Shown: positions 35,856 through 45,750, counted from the stretch's first letter. The stretch: DNA of 64,000 bases from CAHJXG01 sp964235485 (GCA_964235485.1 CAXSAZ010000010.1:67887-131886), one strand, 5' to 3'. Program-made: numbers and translations. Notes: a model not told the origin generated them from the sequence alone.

Positions 35856-37969
35856 CGCCCGGCCTCCCCGGTCAGCGCCAAACCGCGGGCCGCCCATTCC
35901 ACGGGCGGCCCGGCGACCCCCTCCTGCCCGTCCGGCGCCGCGTGGCCCGGCGTGTCGGCGCGCGGCAACACCAGGCGCATCGTCGTGCCGGCGCCGGGCG
36001 CGCTGATGGCCTGCACGTCGCCGCCGCCTTCCCGCAGCAGCTCCCGCGCTTGCCAGGCGCCGATGCCGGAGCCTTGGCGCTTGGAGGTGCCGAAGGGTTG
36101 GAACAACTCGTCCCGGATGAATTCGGAGGTCATGCCGCAGCCCTTGTCGATGATGTCGATGACGACCTGCCGCGCCTCGTGCCGCACGCGGACCAGCACG
36201 GGCAGCGTGTTGGACGCCTCGATCGCGTTGTTCAGCAGGTGGGTGACGGCGGTGTCGAACGCATCGGGACTGATCGCCACGGTTGCCGTCGATCCATCGT
36301 GCTCAAGCGTGAGCGCCGTACGGCGCACCCGGCGATAGGTGGCGAGCAGCGCCTCCAGCCGCGGCAAGGGTGCGAGCGCCGCGCACACCCGGTCGGCCGC
36401 CGGCGCGTCCAGCCGGCGCAGCAGGGCGGCGATCTTCTGCACGGACGCGCCCACCGTTTCCAGCATGTCGCGCTGGAACTCCGGGTTGGCGATGTGGCGC
36501 TCGGCGTTGGACAGCAGCAGGGAGAGTTGGCTCGACACGTTCTTGATGTCGTGCGCGACAAAGGCGAACCGCTTGCCGTACTCGTGCAACTGCCGGGTTT
36601 GCAGGAGGACGCGGGTGGCGCGCTGTTCCGCGACGAAGCCTGCGGCCTCGCGGCCCACGATGCGCAGCAGGTCGAACACCTCCTGGTCCAGCTCGAACGG
36701 CGCCCGCGGCGGCCCGGCCAGCACGAAGCCGATCTGCTGGTCGCCGTCCACCAGCGGCACCGCCAGCCACAGCCGGCCGAGTTGGTCCAGCGGCGGCTCG
36801 CTTGCGCCTTCCAGTACGGTGATCCACCCGCCGCCGCGCATGGCGGCCACCACGGAATGGTCCGGCGGCACCGGGCTGGCGGCCGGCATGTTCCACGACC
36901 CCGACCATTGGAACGCTTCCGCGCCGTTGTCGCGCAGGAACAGCGCGCCCTGGGGGCTGTCCACCACGTCCGCCAGGGCGCGGATCACCCTTGTGTGCAG
37001 CGCCGCCCGGCCCTGAGACTTCGTGGCCGACAACGTGTCGATGCAGTCCAGCCATTGCTGGCGGTAGTCGTAGCGGCGGGCGAAGAAGTGCTCGACCACC
37101 GTGCGGCGCAGGCGGGAGCGGGCGGAGCCGGAGGTGAGCAGCAGGCCGATGCCGATCAGCGCCGCAAAGGCCATGCTGGCCTCGGCCATCCAGGCCCAAT
37201 CGGCGCCGAACTGCCGGAACGCTTCGCCCGCGGCCGCCAGCGCCAGCAGCACCGCGCCGCTCAGGATCAGCGTGGCGCTGTGGAACACGGCGGTGTGGGA
37301 CAGTTGCAGGCCCGGCCGCCAGCGCCGGTCGCGCGCCGCGGCGGCCACCAGCGGCGGCGCCACGATGATGACGGCGATGGCGTGGGCGCCGGTCAGCGAC
37401 GCCGACGCCTGCTGGAACAGCACCAGGTCGGCGCAAAGCACCATGTCGAAGCACGCGAGGCCGCCCAGCAGGACGCAGGGCAGCGCGACATGCCACCGGT
37501 AATGGTCCGGCAGGTTGAGGTAAACGTTCTCGATCAGCAGCAGCTCGCACACCGCGACGCCGAGGCGGACCACCATGCCGAGGGACAGGATCGACGGCCG
37601 CGCCACGCCGTAGCGGTCCACCACCACGGCCGCCGCCGCGGCGAGAACCGCAACCGCGCCCGCCGCCGCGAAGGCGCGCCCAGCCGGGCCGGACGGCACG
37701 AAGCGGTTGTACAGATGCAGGACGAAGCCGTACCAGGACAGCACCCGCAGGTAGTCGAGCGCGTCGCACAGAGCGCGCCAACTCTCTACTGGCAGCGCGT
37801 GCCAGCCCTTCGGCGGCGGCACGGCGTTGACGCCGGCCCAAGCCGCCGTCACCAGACAGCACGCGATCAGCAGCAGGCCCGTCCGATGCCGCGACCGCAC
37901 CGCGATGCACGCCGGGAGCACGAGGTAGGCCGCGGCACAAGCGCCGTGAAGGACTTGCTCCGTTGGCAT
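35852..37969 (-). CDS. prsK: XrtA/PEP-CTERM system histidine kinase PrsK
   Basis: 705 residues. About eight N-terminal TM helices (to about residue 290), a GAF-like domain (about 320-480), then the kinase core: H-box FVAHDIKNV, N-box HLLNNAIEAS and G-boxes IIDKGCGM and GSGIGAWQA. The HDIKN box with a polytopic sensor is characteristic of PrsK. It should phosphorylate PrsR, whose gene overlaps it. Signal unknown. Confidence 0.93.
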   Translation of the reverse strand: MPTEQVLHGACAAAYLVLPACIAVRSRHRTGLLLIACCLVTAAWAGVNAVPPPKGWHALPVESWRALCDALDYLRVLSWYGFVLHLYNRFVPSGPAGRAFAAAGAVAVLAAAAAVVVDRYGVARPSILSLGMVVRLGVAVCELLLIENVYLNLPDHYRWHVALPCVLLGGLACFDMVLCADLVLFQQASASLTGAHAIAVIIVAPPLVAAAARDRRWRPGLQLSHTAVFHSATLILSGAVLLALAAAGEAFRQFGADWAWMAEASMAFAALIGIGLLLTSGSARSRLRRTVVEHFFARRYDYRQQWLDCIDTLSATKSQGRAALHTRVIRALADVVDSPQGALFLRDNGAEAFQWSGSWNMPAASPVPPDHSVVAAMRGGGWITVLEGASEPPLDQLGRLWLAVPLVDGDQQIGFVLAGPPRAPFELDQEVFDLLRIVGREAAGFVAEQRATRVLLQTRQLHEYGKRFAFVAHDIKNVSSQLSLLLSNAERHIANPEFQRDMLETVGASVQKIAALLRRLDAPAADRVCAALAPLPRLEALLATYRRVRRTALTLEHDGSTATVAISPDAFDTAVTHLLNNAIEASNTLPVLVRVRHEARQVVIDIIDKGCGMTSEFIRDELFQPFGTSKRQGSGIGAWQARELLREGGGDVQAISAPGAGTTMRLVLPRADTPGHAAPDGQEGVAGPPVEWAARGLALTGEAGR

Positions 37970-37975
37970 CGGCCT

Positions 37976-39307
37976 TCAGCGCGAGCCTTCCTGGAACAGG
38001 ATCACCCGCACCGTGGAGAACAAGATGGCGAGGTCGAGCAGCACGCCACGGTGCTTCACGTAATACAGGTCATAGGACAGCTTGACCCGCGCATCCTCCA
38101 CGGAAGCGCCGTAAGGGAAGTTCACCTGCGCCCAGCCCGTGAGGCCGGGCTTGACCCGCGCGCGTTCCCGGTAGTGCGGAATGGCGTCCGCGAGCTGCTC
38201 GACGAAATGCGGGCGCTCCGGCCGCGGGCCGATGAAGCTCATGGCGCCTTGCAGGACGTTGAGCAGTTGCGGCAGCTCGTCGATTCGGGTGCGCCGCAAG
38301 AAGGAGCCGACGCTTGTGACCCGGGGATCGCGCTGCATGGCCCAGGCCGGCCCGCGCGCCTCGGCATCAACGCGCATGCTGCGGAACTTCAGCAGGGTGA
38401 ACGGGTGCCCGTCGAGGCCCACCCGTTCCTGCCGGTAAAGCACGGGGCCAGGGCCGCTCAGACGCACGGCCAAGGCCACGAGCAGCATGAGCGGCAGGGT
38501 GAACAGGAGGAACGCCAGGCTGATGAGGATGTCGCCCGTCCGGCTCAGCAGGTCGGAGAAGCGCCGCGGCGCGCCGAGGCCGGCGATCCAGGCGGCGTCA
38601 AGGCCCGTCACGTCCACGCGCTTGAGGCAGCGTTCCCAGAACTGCGTTTCCGTTGCCAGGGCGACGCCGTGGGCGGCGTAGCTCGCCTGTTCCCGGGGGG
38701 GCATGGCCAGCAGGGCGGACCGCGGCAGCACCGCGTCCCGGATTCCCGCGGTCCGCAACTGGGCCGGCCCGGCGTTCGCAGCCGGCCCGACCACCACCTC
38801 GAAGAATCCCTCGTGCCCGCCGCGGATCGCCGCGATCGTCGTCGCCATCGTGCTCGGGGCGCCGAGCAGCGCGATGGGGCGGACCAGCAGGTTGGACCGC
38901 ACCGCCATCAGGAACAGCAGCCGGGTCGCGAACAGGGCGGCGATCCAGGCGGCGCCGACCTTGAGCGGCCACAAGGCGTCAGGCCCGATCCACTGGTCCG
39001 CCCCGATGCCGAGCGCCTTGCTGACCAGCCAAACCGTTGGAAAGGCCAGCGCGCCGCCGAGGGCGGTGTTCAGCAGCAACCCCCGCATACGGCGGAACCC
39101 TTCCGGCCGGTACAGGCCGATGGCGAACGCCGTGAACCCGCTGGTCAGCGCCAGGACCAGCGAATGGTTCACAACCCTCGGCCGCACCTCAGCGGCCAGC
39201 GAGCCGGTGCTGAGCAGGAGGTAGGCCAGGCTGAACGACAGCACGAGTTCAAGCAGCCAGAGCGCGACCATCTCGGGCGAGATATGGTTTTCGACGAAGC
39301 GAGTCAT
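37976..39307 (-). CDS. XrtA system initiating sugar transferase (TIGR03013, polyprenyl glycosylphosphotransferase)
   Basis: 443 residues. Transfers a sugar-1-phosphate to undecaprenyl phosphate to begin the EPS repeat unit. The N-terminal half has four to five TM helices and a CoA-binding-like domain. Another TM helix (ISLAFLLFTLPLMLLVALAVRLS) leads into the bacterial sugar transferase domain with GPVLYRQERVGLDG, LLKFRSMR, RIDELPQLLNVLQG and SFIGPRPERPHFV. The start is the ATG at 39307 behind a GGGG-type Shine-Dalgarno. The prsK start is 6 bp downstream of its stop. Confidence 0.93.
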   Translation of the reverse strand: MTRFVENHISPEMVALWLLELVLSFSLAYLLLSTGSLAAEVRPRVVNHSLVLALTSGFTAFAIGLYRPEGFRRMRGLLLNTALGGALAFPTVWLVSKALGIGADQWIGPDALWPLKVGAAWIAALFATRLLFLMAVRSNLLVRPIALLGAPSTMATTIAAIRGGHEGFFEVVVGPAANAGPAQLRTAGIRDAVLPRSALLAMPPREQASYAAHGVALATETQFWERCLKRVDVTGLDAAWIAGLGAPRRFSDLLSRTGDILISLAFLLFTLPLMLLVALAVRLSGPGPVLYRQERVGLDGHPFTLLKFRSMRVDAEARGPAWAMQRDPRVTSVGSFLRRTRIDELPQLLNVLQGAMSFIGPRPERPHFVEQLADAIPHYRERARVKPGLTGWAQVNFPYGASVEDARVKLSYDLYYVKHRGVLLDLAILFSTVRVILFQEGSR

Positions 39308-39949
39308 TTCAACCCCGTGCGCCACGTTTCTGCAAAAGTACGAGCAACTTTCCGGAACAATTTGTTGGCCATCCGGGTTGAATACCACCTGGGCGGCCGA
39401 TCAAGCCACACTCGCCGCCCCCTGCCTGACGGTTTATAGCAAACTGCCGAAGGCCGCCGTTTCCGCGCTCCGACGCCACAAGCGTTTTTAAACTCTCCCC
39501 CGGCATTTCGCAACGATGTCGCAACATGATCCGTCGCGCGCCGCCGTGCCTCGGGAACGCCTGGACAGGCAAGCGGGCCGATGCCACCGCTGCGAAGCTT
39601 TATCCGTCTCTATATCCTGGAACGTTCTCCCGAAATGAGGCGGACCGCAAAGCAAAGCCGCAATCCACCATCGGCGGCATACGGCAAGCCATGGCAAGAT
39701 GCAGCCGAATCGTTACGAATAGGTTGATTACTGTTGCTGCGATGCGGATTTGGTGGGATGGCTGCCGGGCGACGGAGCCGGCCGGCGCGGCCATGCCGCC
39801 TGGACCTTGGATGAAGGGACACCCTTGAGCACAGCGATGCAGATGCCTGGGCGTGGCGGCGAGTTTCTGGGTCCAAGCGTCCGATCAGGTCCTGTCCGCG
39901 CCCGCGTCGCGATACCGGTCATCCACTAGGCAGAGCACACGGCATCATC
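39308..39949. other. 642-bp gap between divergent EPS transcription units, probable promoter region
   Basis: This is the longest gap in the window and is AT-richer than its flanks. It should hold promoters for both the sugar transferase-prsKRT side and the kinase-to-xrtA operon. I see a TCGCAAC direct repeat near 39508-39524 and the 8-bp palindrome GAACGTTC near 39621. I searched both strands by eye for a GG-N10-GC sigma-54 element and found no convincing match. Short open frames inside it have no recognisable protein character. Confidence 0.5.
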
Positions 39950-41065
39950 ATGGCTTCGCAACCCGACCACCTCATCGAACGCGCCGCCGCCCTGCTCGCC
40001 GGCCCGGCGGCCCGTCCGCGCGCCCTGGCCGAGCCGCCCGAAGCCGGGGCAGCGGCGGAGCAGCCGGCCCCCCTGCCCCCGACGCCGCTTCCCCCCAGCC
40101 TGGCCCCGGCCGTCATCGCCCTGGCACCCGCGCCGGCAGCCGGGGACGCAAGCCCGGGCCGGGCCGTCCCCCCACCGCCCACCGTGGAAGCGCGGCTTTC
40201 GCCCGTGCCCGACGCCGCGCCGCAGCCGTCCGAAGCCATCCCCCCCGCGCCGCCGATCCCCGCGCCGCCCGTCGCGTCCCGTCCGGTGCTGCCACGGCCC
40301 CCCGCGCCCAGCGCGCGGACGGATGCGGGCTTGCTGCTGCCCTCCATCGGGCTGGTGGCGCTGGAAGGCGCCGGCATGGTCGTCGCCCGCGCGGCGCGCA
40401 CCCGCATCTCGGAAGAGTACCGGATCGTGATCGGCCGGGTGCTCCGCGCCCTCCGCGACGAGTCGGTCGGCACCGCGCTGAGCAACTTGGTGATGGTGAC
40501 CAGCGCCCGGCCCGGCGAGGGCAAGAGCTTCACCGCGCTCAACCTGGCCGGCGCCATCGCGCAGCACAGCACGGAAAAGGTGCTGCTCGTGGACCTGGAC
40601 GCCAAGCTGCGCCCGATCTCCGCCCTGCTGGGCGTGGGCGACCGGCTGGGTTTCCACGACATGGTGGCCGACCAAACGCTCCGGCCCGAGGACGTGATCC
40701 TGAACACGGCCATTGCCAACCTGACCTTCCTGCCGGTCGGCTCCCGGTCGGGGGGCGCGCTTGCGGACAGCACCAGCGTCCGCCCGATCACGCCGGTCAT
40801 CACGCGCCTGGCCCGGCGCTTCCCCAAGCACCTCATCATGCTGGACGCGCCGCCGTGCCTGTCCACCAGCGACCCGCACACCGTTGCGCCCTATGTCGGC
40901 CAGGTCGTCATGGTGATCGAGGCCGAGCGGACCCAGCGCACCGAGGTCGAGGCGGCGCTCGACCTGGTGCGGGTTTGCCCGGTGATCACCATGCTGCTGA
41001 ACAAGGTCCGGCTGACCACCAGCCACACCTTCGGCGCCTACGACTACTACGGCTCCTACACCTGA
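39950..41065 (+). CDS. XrtA system BY-kinase-like ATPase (CpsD/EpsG type)
   Basis: 371 residues. A Pro/Ala-rich disordered N-terminus of about 120 residues precedes a bacterial tyrosine kinase fold: Walker A SARPGEGKS at about 185-193, Walker A' LLVDLDAKL, Walker B IMLDAPP. The C-terminus carries a short tyrosine cluster (YDYYGSYT) that can be the autophosphorylation site. In other loci this cytoplasmic kinase works with the Wzz-like protein to set EPS length. Here the Wzz gene is not adjacent but 9 kb away on the other strand. First gene of the plus-strand operon. Confidence 0.9.
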   Translation: MASQPDHLIERAAALLAGPAARPRALAEPPEAGAAAEQPAPLPPTPLPPSLAPAVIALAPAPAAGDASPGRAVPPPPTVEARLSPVPDAAPQPSEAIPPAPPIPAPPVASRPVLPRPPAPSARTDAGLLLPSIGLVALEGAGMVVARAARTRISEEYRIVIGRVLRALRDESVGTALSNLVMVTSARPGEGKSFTALNLAGAIAQHSTEKVLLVDLDAKLRPISALLGVGDRLGFHDMVADQTLRPEDVILNTAIANLTFLPVGSRSGGALADSTSVRPITPVITRLARRFPKHLIMLDAPPCLSTSDPHTVAPYVGQVVMVIEAERTQRTEVEAALDLVRVCPVITMLLNKVRLTTSHTFGAYDYYGSYT

Positions 41066-41069
41066 TCCG

Positions 41070-42848
41070 ATGAGGGCGATGCCGACCAAACCCGCGCGCC
41101 CCGGCGGCCGGCCGGGACGCCGGCCGGCCCAGGCCGGCTTGCTGGCGGCGGCGAGCCTCGGCGCGGGCACGGCCGGCCTGGGCCTCAGCGCGGCATGGGC
41201 GCAGCTCGGCGGCGGCTATCCCACCCTGCCCGCCACCGTGACCGACACCCGGGTCAGCGACCTGCGCGGGCAGTTGGAGCAGTACTTGCCGGGCTTGCAG
41301 CCGCGCACAACCGGGCCGGCGTTCCTGGTCAGCGCCTCGCTCGGGGTGGACGCGGGCGTGACGGACAACGCGCTGCGGGTCGAACAGCCGCGCCGGGCGG
41401 ACGCCTTTACCACGCTCAGCCCCACCCTGGGAGTGTCCGGCGACACGTCGCGCTTGAAGGTGAACCTGAGCTACGCCCCGATTGCCACCCTGTATGCCCA
41501 GACCTCAAGCCAGAACCGGTTCGACCATTACGGCAACGGCGCGGCGCTCGCGACCCTGGTGCCGGATGCGGTGTTCCTCGACCTGCGCGGGGCCGTCACC
41601 CAGCAGTCCCGCACCGGCGGCTATTATGGCCAAACCACCACGCTGGCGACGAACCGCAACGACCAGGTGCAGTCCGCGACGTTCAGCGTGACGCCCTATG
41701 CCGAGCACCGCTTCGGGGGCTTTGGCACGGCCCGGCTCGGCTACTCCTTGGCCCGCACGATCCAGAGCGGCTACGGCAGCAGCCAGGACCGCAACAACAC
41801 GCAAGCGTTGCTGTTCAACGACGGCTTTGGCGCCACCGGCAACCTCACCACGCAGCGCGAGCGCGCGTCGTTCGTCACCGGGGAGAACCTGGGCCGGGTC
41901 AACGACATCGCGGTGCTGGAAGCCGTGCAGTACAGCGGCGTCGGCGCCTACCGCGGGGCGCACCGCAACCAGGTCACCAACGACGTGGGCTACGCCGTCA
42001 CCCGCACGATCACCGCACTGGCCGGCTTCGGCTACCAAGACCTGCGCTTCAACGGCACGCCGGGGGTACGGATCAACGAGCCGACCTGGCGGGTGGGGGC
42101 GCGGCTCACGCCCAACCCGGACAGCTCGATCACCATGACCTATGGCCGGCGCGACGGGTTCAACGCCGCCGCGGTGGACGGGGCGTACTCGCCCACCGCG
42201 CGCACCCGGGTGTTCGTGCGCTACGCCACGGGGCTGACCACCGACGCGGAGGAGCAGCAGAATCTCCTGGCGACCACCAACGTCGGACCGACGGGCCTGC
42301 TGGTGGACGGCGTGACCGGGGCGCCGGTGTCGTCCAGCAGCGGCGCGTTCGGCACGCAGAACGGGTTGTACCGCCTGCGCCGCTTCTCGATCACCGGGCT
42401 GCTGCTGCTGAACCGCGATTCGGTGAGCGTCAGCCTGCAGCAGGAAGACCGCCAAACCGTGGGTACGCTGCCAATCGGCACTACGCTGCCGGCCGGCATC
42501 GGCGGCACGGCCGCGCCGGCGACGGCGAACACCAGCGGCGTATACGGCACGCTGTCCTGGGAGCACGAGCTGTCGCCGGTTATGACCGGCTTGGCGTCCT
42601 TGTCCTACGGCGTGGACGACAACGGCGCCTCCGTGGGCACGGGCGCCTCGGGGTCGCAGCGGACGGTGCAGACCAGCCTCGCGCTTAACTACGTGTTCAC
42701 GGAGGCCCTGACCGGCAGCGCGCGCTATCTGTTCACCGACCGTTCGGGCGGGGCCGGGCAGGCGAGTGCCAGCCCATTCGGTTACGGCCGGGTCGGGCAG
42801 AACCTGACCGAGAACTTGCTGCTTGTCGGCCTGCGGAAAAGCTTTTAG
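41070..42848 (+). CDS. XrtA system outer-membrane beta-barrel protein (TIGR03016)
   Basis: 592 residues. An Arg-rich N-terminus and a signal sequence ending ...LSAAWA precede a large beta-strand-rich domain with many alternating aromatic/polar strands. The C-terminal strand reads LTENLLLVGLRKSF, a typical barrel terminus ending in Phe. Size and position between the kinase and the ATPase match TIGR03016, an EPS-secretion-associated outer-membrane protein of exosortase A loci. It may be the outer-membrane conduit or a biofilm anchor (inference). Confidence 0.9.
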   Translation: MRAMPTKPARPGGRPGRRPAQAGLLAAASLGAGTAGLGLSAAWAQLGGGYPTLPATVTDTRVSDLRGQLEQYLPGLQPRTTGPAFLVSASLGVDAGVTDNALRVEQPRRADAFTTLSPTLGVSGDTSRLKVNLSYAPIATLYAQTSSQNRFDHYGNGAALATLVPDAVFLDLRGAVTQQSRTGGYYGQTTTLATNRNDQVQSATFSVTPYAEHRFGGFGTARLGYSLARTIQSGYGSSQDRNNTQALLFNDGFGATGNLTTQRERASFVTGENLGRVNDIAVLEAVQYSGVGAYRGAHRNQVTNDVGYAVTRTITALAGFGYQDLRFNGTPGVRINEPTWRVGARLTPNPDSSITMTYGRRDGFNAAAVDGAYSPTARTRVFVRYATGLTTDAEEQQNLLATTNVGPTGLLVDGVTGAPVSSSSGAFGTQNGLYRLRRFSITGLLLLNRDSVSVSLQQEDRQTVGTLPIGTTLPAGIGGTAAPATANTSGVYGTLSWEHELSPVMTGLASLSYGVDDNGASVGTGASGSQRTVQTSLALNYVFTEALTGSARYLFTDRSGGAGQASASPFGYGRVGQNLTENLLLVGLRKSF

Positions 42849-42859
42849 GTCATTGTGCC

Positions 42860-43843
42860 GTGTACGAAACATTCTACAACCTGTCCGCGACGCCGTTCCA
42901 GCTCACGCCGGACAGCCGCTTCTTTTTCGGCAGCACCGGCCACAGCAAGGCCATCGCCCACCTGAACTACGGTTTGGCGCAGAGCGAGGGCTTCATCGTC
43001 ATCACCGGCGAGGTCGGCGCCGGCAAGACCACGCTGGTGGAGTGGCTGCGCTCGCAGATGGACCCGGCCGCCTTCACCATCGCCCGCGTCAACACCACGC
43101 AGGTGTCGGAGAACGACCTGTTCCGCCTGGCGATGGCCGGGTTCGGCCTCACGGGAGAAGGGGACAAGGCGGCGTTGCTGCACCGGTTCCAGGACGTGCT
43201 GCGAGAGCATGGGGCCACCGGCCGCCGCTGCCTCCTGATCGTGGACGAGGCGCAGAACCTGTCCTTCCCGGCGTTGGAGGAGTTGCGGATGCTGTCCAAC
43301 CTCACGGTGGAGGGCCGCACGCCGCTGCAAACGGTGCTGCTGGGCCAGCCGCAGTTCCGCCGCCTTTTGGCCAGCCCCGACCTCGACCAGCTCCGCCAGC
43401 GGGTGCTGACCTCCTACCACCTGGGGCCGCTCAGCCAGGCCGAGACCCGGGCCTACATCGAGCACCGCCTCCATGCCGTCGGCTGGGCCGGCGACCCGCA
43501 TTGGGAGGAGGCGGCGTTCGAGGCGGTGTTCACCCATACCGGCGGCATCCCGCGCCGCATCAACCGCCTGTGCTCCCGCGTGCTGCTGTACGGCGTGCTG
43601 GAGGAGGCGCACCACATCACCGGCGAGGTGGTGGACGCGACGGCCTCCGAGCTGGCGCACGACCTGGAGGGCGTGGAAGCGGGCGGGCCGGCGCCGACGG
43701 GCCTTGCGGGCGTGGCGGCACGGCACGGCGCGGGCCCGCCCCACGCCGACCTGCTGGCCCGCATCGAGGCGCTGGAGGAGCAGATGGCGGTGCGCGAGCA
43801 GATGTTCCGCCGGCTGACCCGGATGTTCGGGGCGGACACCTGA
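42860..43843 (+). CDS. XrtA system-associated ATPase (TIGR03015, ExeA-like)
   Basis: 327 residues. Begins MYETFYNLSATPFQLTPDS, the common start of ExeA/PEP-CTERM-locus ATPases. Walker A TGEVGAGKTT near 50-59, Walker B LLIVDEAQNLS. An AAA sensor region with GGIPRRINRLC follows, and a C-terminal coiled coil closes it. Probably a cytoplasmic ATPase energising or gating EPS assembly. Start is GTG at 42860; the stop overlaps the deacetylase ATG. Confidence 0.92.
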   Translation: MYETFYNLSATPFQLTPDSRFFFGSTGHSKAIAHLNYGLAQSEGFIVITGEVGAGKTTLVEWLRSQMDPAAFTIARVNTTQVSENDLFRLAMAGFGLTGEGDKAALLHRFQDVLREHGATGRRCLLIVDEAQNLSFPALEELRMLSNLTVEGRTPLQTVLLGQPQFRRLLASPDLDQLRQRVLTSYHLGPLSQAETRAYIEHRLHAVGWAGDPHWEEAAFEAVFTHTGGIPRRINRLCSRVLLYGVLEEAHHITGEVVDATASELAHDLEGVEAGGPAPTGLAGVAARHGAGPPHADLLARIEALEEQMAVREQMFRRLTRMFGADT

Positions 43844-44697
43844 TGGCGCCCCCGGCCAACGCGATGACGGTCGATGTGGAGGATTATTTTCAGGTGCAGG
43901 CCTTCGCCGGCGTGATCGACCGGGCCAGTTGGGACACGCTTCCCTGCCGGGTCGAGGCGAACACCGACCGCATCCTGCAGCAGTTCGACGACGCGCGGGT
44001 TGCCGCCACCTTCTTCACCCTGGGCTGGGTCGCCGACCGTTACCCGGCGGTCGTGCGCCGCATCGTGGCGGCCGGGCACGAGCTGGCGAGCCACGGCTAC
44101 GGCCACGCCCGGGCCGACGGCCAAACGCCGGGCGAGTTCCGGGAGGACGTGCGCCGGGCGCGCGGCGTGCTGCAGGACCTGGGCGGCGTGCCGGTCGCGG
44201 GCTACCGCGCGCCCACCTTCTCCATCGGGCCGCGCAACCCGTGGGCGTTCGACGTGCTGGCGGAGGAGGGTTATGCCTACAGTTCCAGCGTGTTCCCCGT
44301 GCAGCACGACCTGTACGGCGCGCCGGACGCGCCGCGCTTCCCACATCGCCCGAGGGGCGGGCCGCTGCTTGAAATCCCGATGACAACCGTGCGGCTCGGC
44401 GGGCGCAACCTGCCCTGCGCGGGCGGCGGCTGGTTCCGGTTGACGCCTTATACCCTGTTCCGCGCCCTGCTGCGCCGCTTCAACCGCGTGGAGGGGGCGC
44501 CGGGCGTGTTCTATTTCCACCCCTGGGAGATCGACCCCGGCCAGCCCCGCGTGGCCGCCGCGCCGTGGCTGTCCCGTTTCCGCCACCGCGTGAACCTCCG
44601 GGCCATGCAGGGCCGGCTGGACCGCTTGCTGCGCGACTTCGCGTGGGACCGGATGGATCGCGTGTTCGCGGATGCCTTGGCCGTGCCCGCCGTCTAG
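43843..44697 (+). CDS. XrtA system polysaccharide deacetylase (TIGR03006)
   Basis: 284 residues. NodB fold: MTVDVEDYFQVQAF supplies the catalytic and metal Asp (D11, D14), and the metal histidines lie in AGHELASHGYGH. GYRAPTFSI, SSVFP and FYFHPWEID are family motifs. It should remove N-acetyl groups from EPS sugars. No signal peptide, so action may be on lipid-linked precursors in the cytoplasm, as annotated for this family. Four bases separate it from the FemAB gene. Confidence 0.92.
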   Translation: MAPPANAMTVDVEDYFQVQAFAGVIDRASWDTLPCRVEANTDRILQQFDDARVAATFFTLGWVADRYPAVVRRIVAAGHELASHGYGHARADGQTPGEFREDVRRARGVLQDLGGVPVAGYRAPTFSIGPRNPWAFDVLAEEGYAYSSSVFPVQHDLYGAPDAPRFPHRPRGGPLLEIPMTTVRLGGRNLPCAGGGWFRLTPYTLFRALLRRFNRVEGAPGVFYFHPWEIDPGQPRVAAAPWLSRFRHRVNLRAMQGRLDRLLRDFAWDRMDRVFADALAVPAV

Positions 44698-44700
44698 CCC

Positions 44701-45750
44701 ATGCCGATCCGCTGCCGACCGCTCGACGCCGCGGCCGTGACCGCTTGGGACGCCTTTGTGGACGCCCTGCCGACCGGCACGTTTTTCCACCGCGCGGCCT
44801 GGGCGGAGGTGTTCGCCCGCGCGTTCGGCCACGCGCCGCACTACACGCTGGCGGAGCGGGACGGCGCGGTCGTCGGCGTGCTGCCGCTCGTGCACGTCAA
44901 GTCCATGCTGTTCGGCAACAGCCTGATGTCCTCCCCGTTCTGCGTGTATGGCGGCCCGCTCGCCGTGGACGCCGAGGCCGCGGCGGCGCTCGACGCCCAC
45001 GCCGCCGGGCTGATGCGGCGGGTGGGCGCCAAGGCGACGGAATTCCGCTTCCTGCACCCGCTGCCGGAGGGCTGGCTTGCGGACGCCGAGTGGCCCACCC
45101 GGTCGGACCTGTACGCCACCTTCCGCAAGCCGATCACGGGCGACGATGAGGCCAACACCAAGGCGATCCCCCGCAAGCAGCGGGCAGTGGTGCGCAAGGG
45201 GATCGAGCGCGGGCTGGTGTCCGCCGTCTCTGACGAGGTGGACGGGCTGCACGCCATCTACGCGGAAAGCGTGCGCAACCTGGGCACCCCCGTGTTCAGC
45301 CGCCGCTATTTCCGCATCCTGGCGGAAGCGTTCCGCGGGCGCATGGACGTGGTCACGGTGCTGGACGCAGGCACCCCGGTCAGCGCGGTGCTGAACTTCT
45401 ACGACCGGGACGAGGTGCTGCCCTACTACGGCGGCGGCACCGCGGCGGCGCGGCTCAGCCACGCCAACGACTTCATGTACTGGGAGGTCATGCGCCGGGC
45501 GGCGGCGCGGGGCTGCCGCTTGTTCGACTTCGGCCGCAGCAAGGCCGGCACGGGGGCGTTCGCCTTCAAGAAGAACTGGGGCTTCGACCCGGCGCCGCTG
45601 CATTACCGCTACCGCCTCGCGCCGGGCGCCGCCATCCCCGACTACAACCCGCTCAACCCGAAGTACCGGCTGTTCATCGCCGCCTGGAAGCGCCTGCCGG
45701 TGCCGGTGGCCAACCTGCTCGGCCCGCCCATCGTCCGCGGCGTCGGCTGA
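44701..45750 (+). CDS. FemAB family XrtA/PEP-CTERM system protein (TIGR03019)
   Basis: 349 residues with a duplicated GNAT-like fold. FFHRAAWAEVFARAFGH near the start, IPRKQRAVVRKGIERGL in the middle and FGRSKAGTGAFAFKKNWGFDP near the end are characteristic. Homologues of FemAB add amino acids to cell-wall precursors; the acceptor in exosortase loci is unknown. The stop overlaps the glycosyltransferase ATG. Confidence 0.92.
   Translation: MPIRCRPLDAAAVTAWDAFVDALPTGTFFHRAAWAEVFARAFGHAPHYTLAERDGAVVGVLPLVHVKSMLFGNSLMSSPFCVYGGPLAVDAEAAAALDAHAAGLMRRVGAKATEFRFLHPLPEGWLADAEWPTRSDLYATFRKPITGDDEANTKAIPRKQRAVVRKGIERGLVSAVSDEVDGLHAIYAESVRNLGTPVFSRRYFRILAEAFRGRMDVVTVLDAGTPVSAVLNFYDRDEVLPYYGGGTAAARLSHANDFMYWEVMRRAAARGCRLFDFGRSKAGTGAFAFKKNWGFDPAPLHYRYRLAPGAAIPDYNPLNPKYRLFIAAWKRLPVPVANLLGPPIVRGVG

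Noticed and set aside
35825..39439. 1204-codon plus-strand frame, the longest in the window
   Set aside because: It runs antisense through prsK and the sugar transferase, both with intact motifs, and has no recognisable domain.
39588..39606. Minus-strand GG-N10-GC spacing resembling a sigma-54 promoter
   Set aside because: Only the GG and GC agree; the flanking bases (CGGATAAAGCTTCGCA) are far from consensus.
39526..39828. 100-residue plus-strand frame in the EPS gap
   Set aside because: No motif, no Shine-Dalgarno, unusual composition; not supported as a gene.
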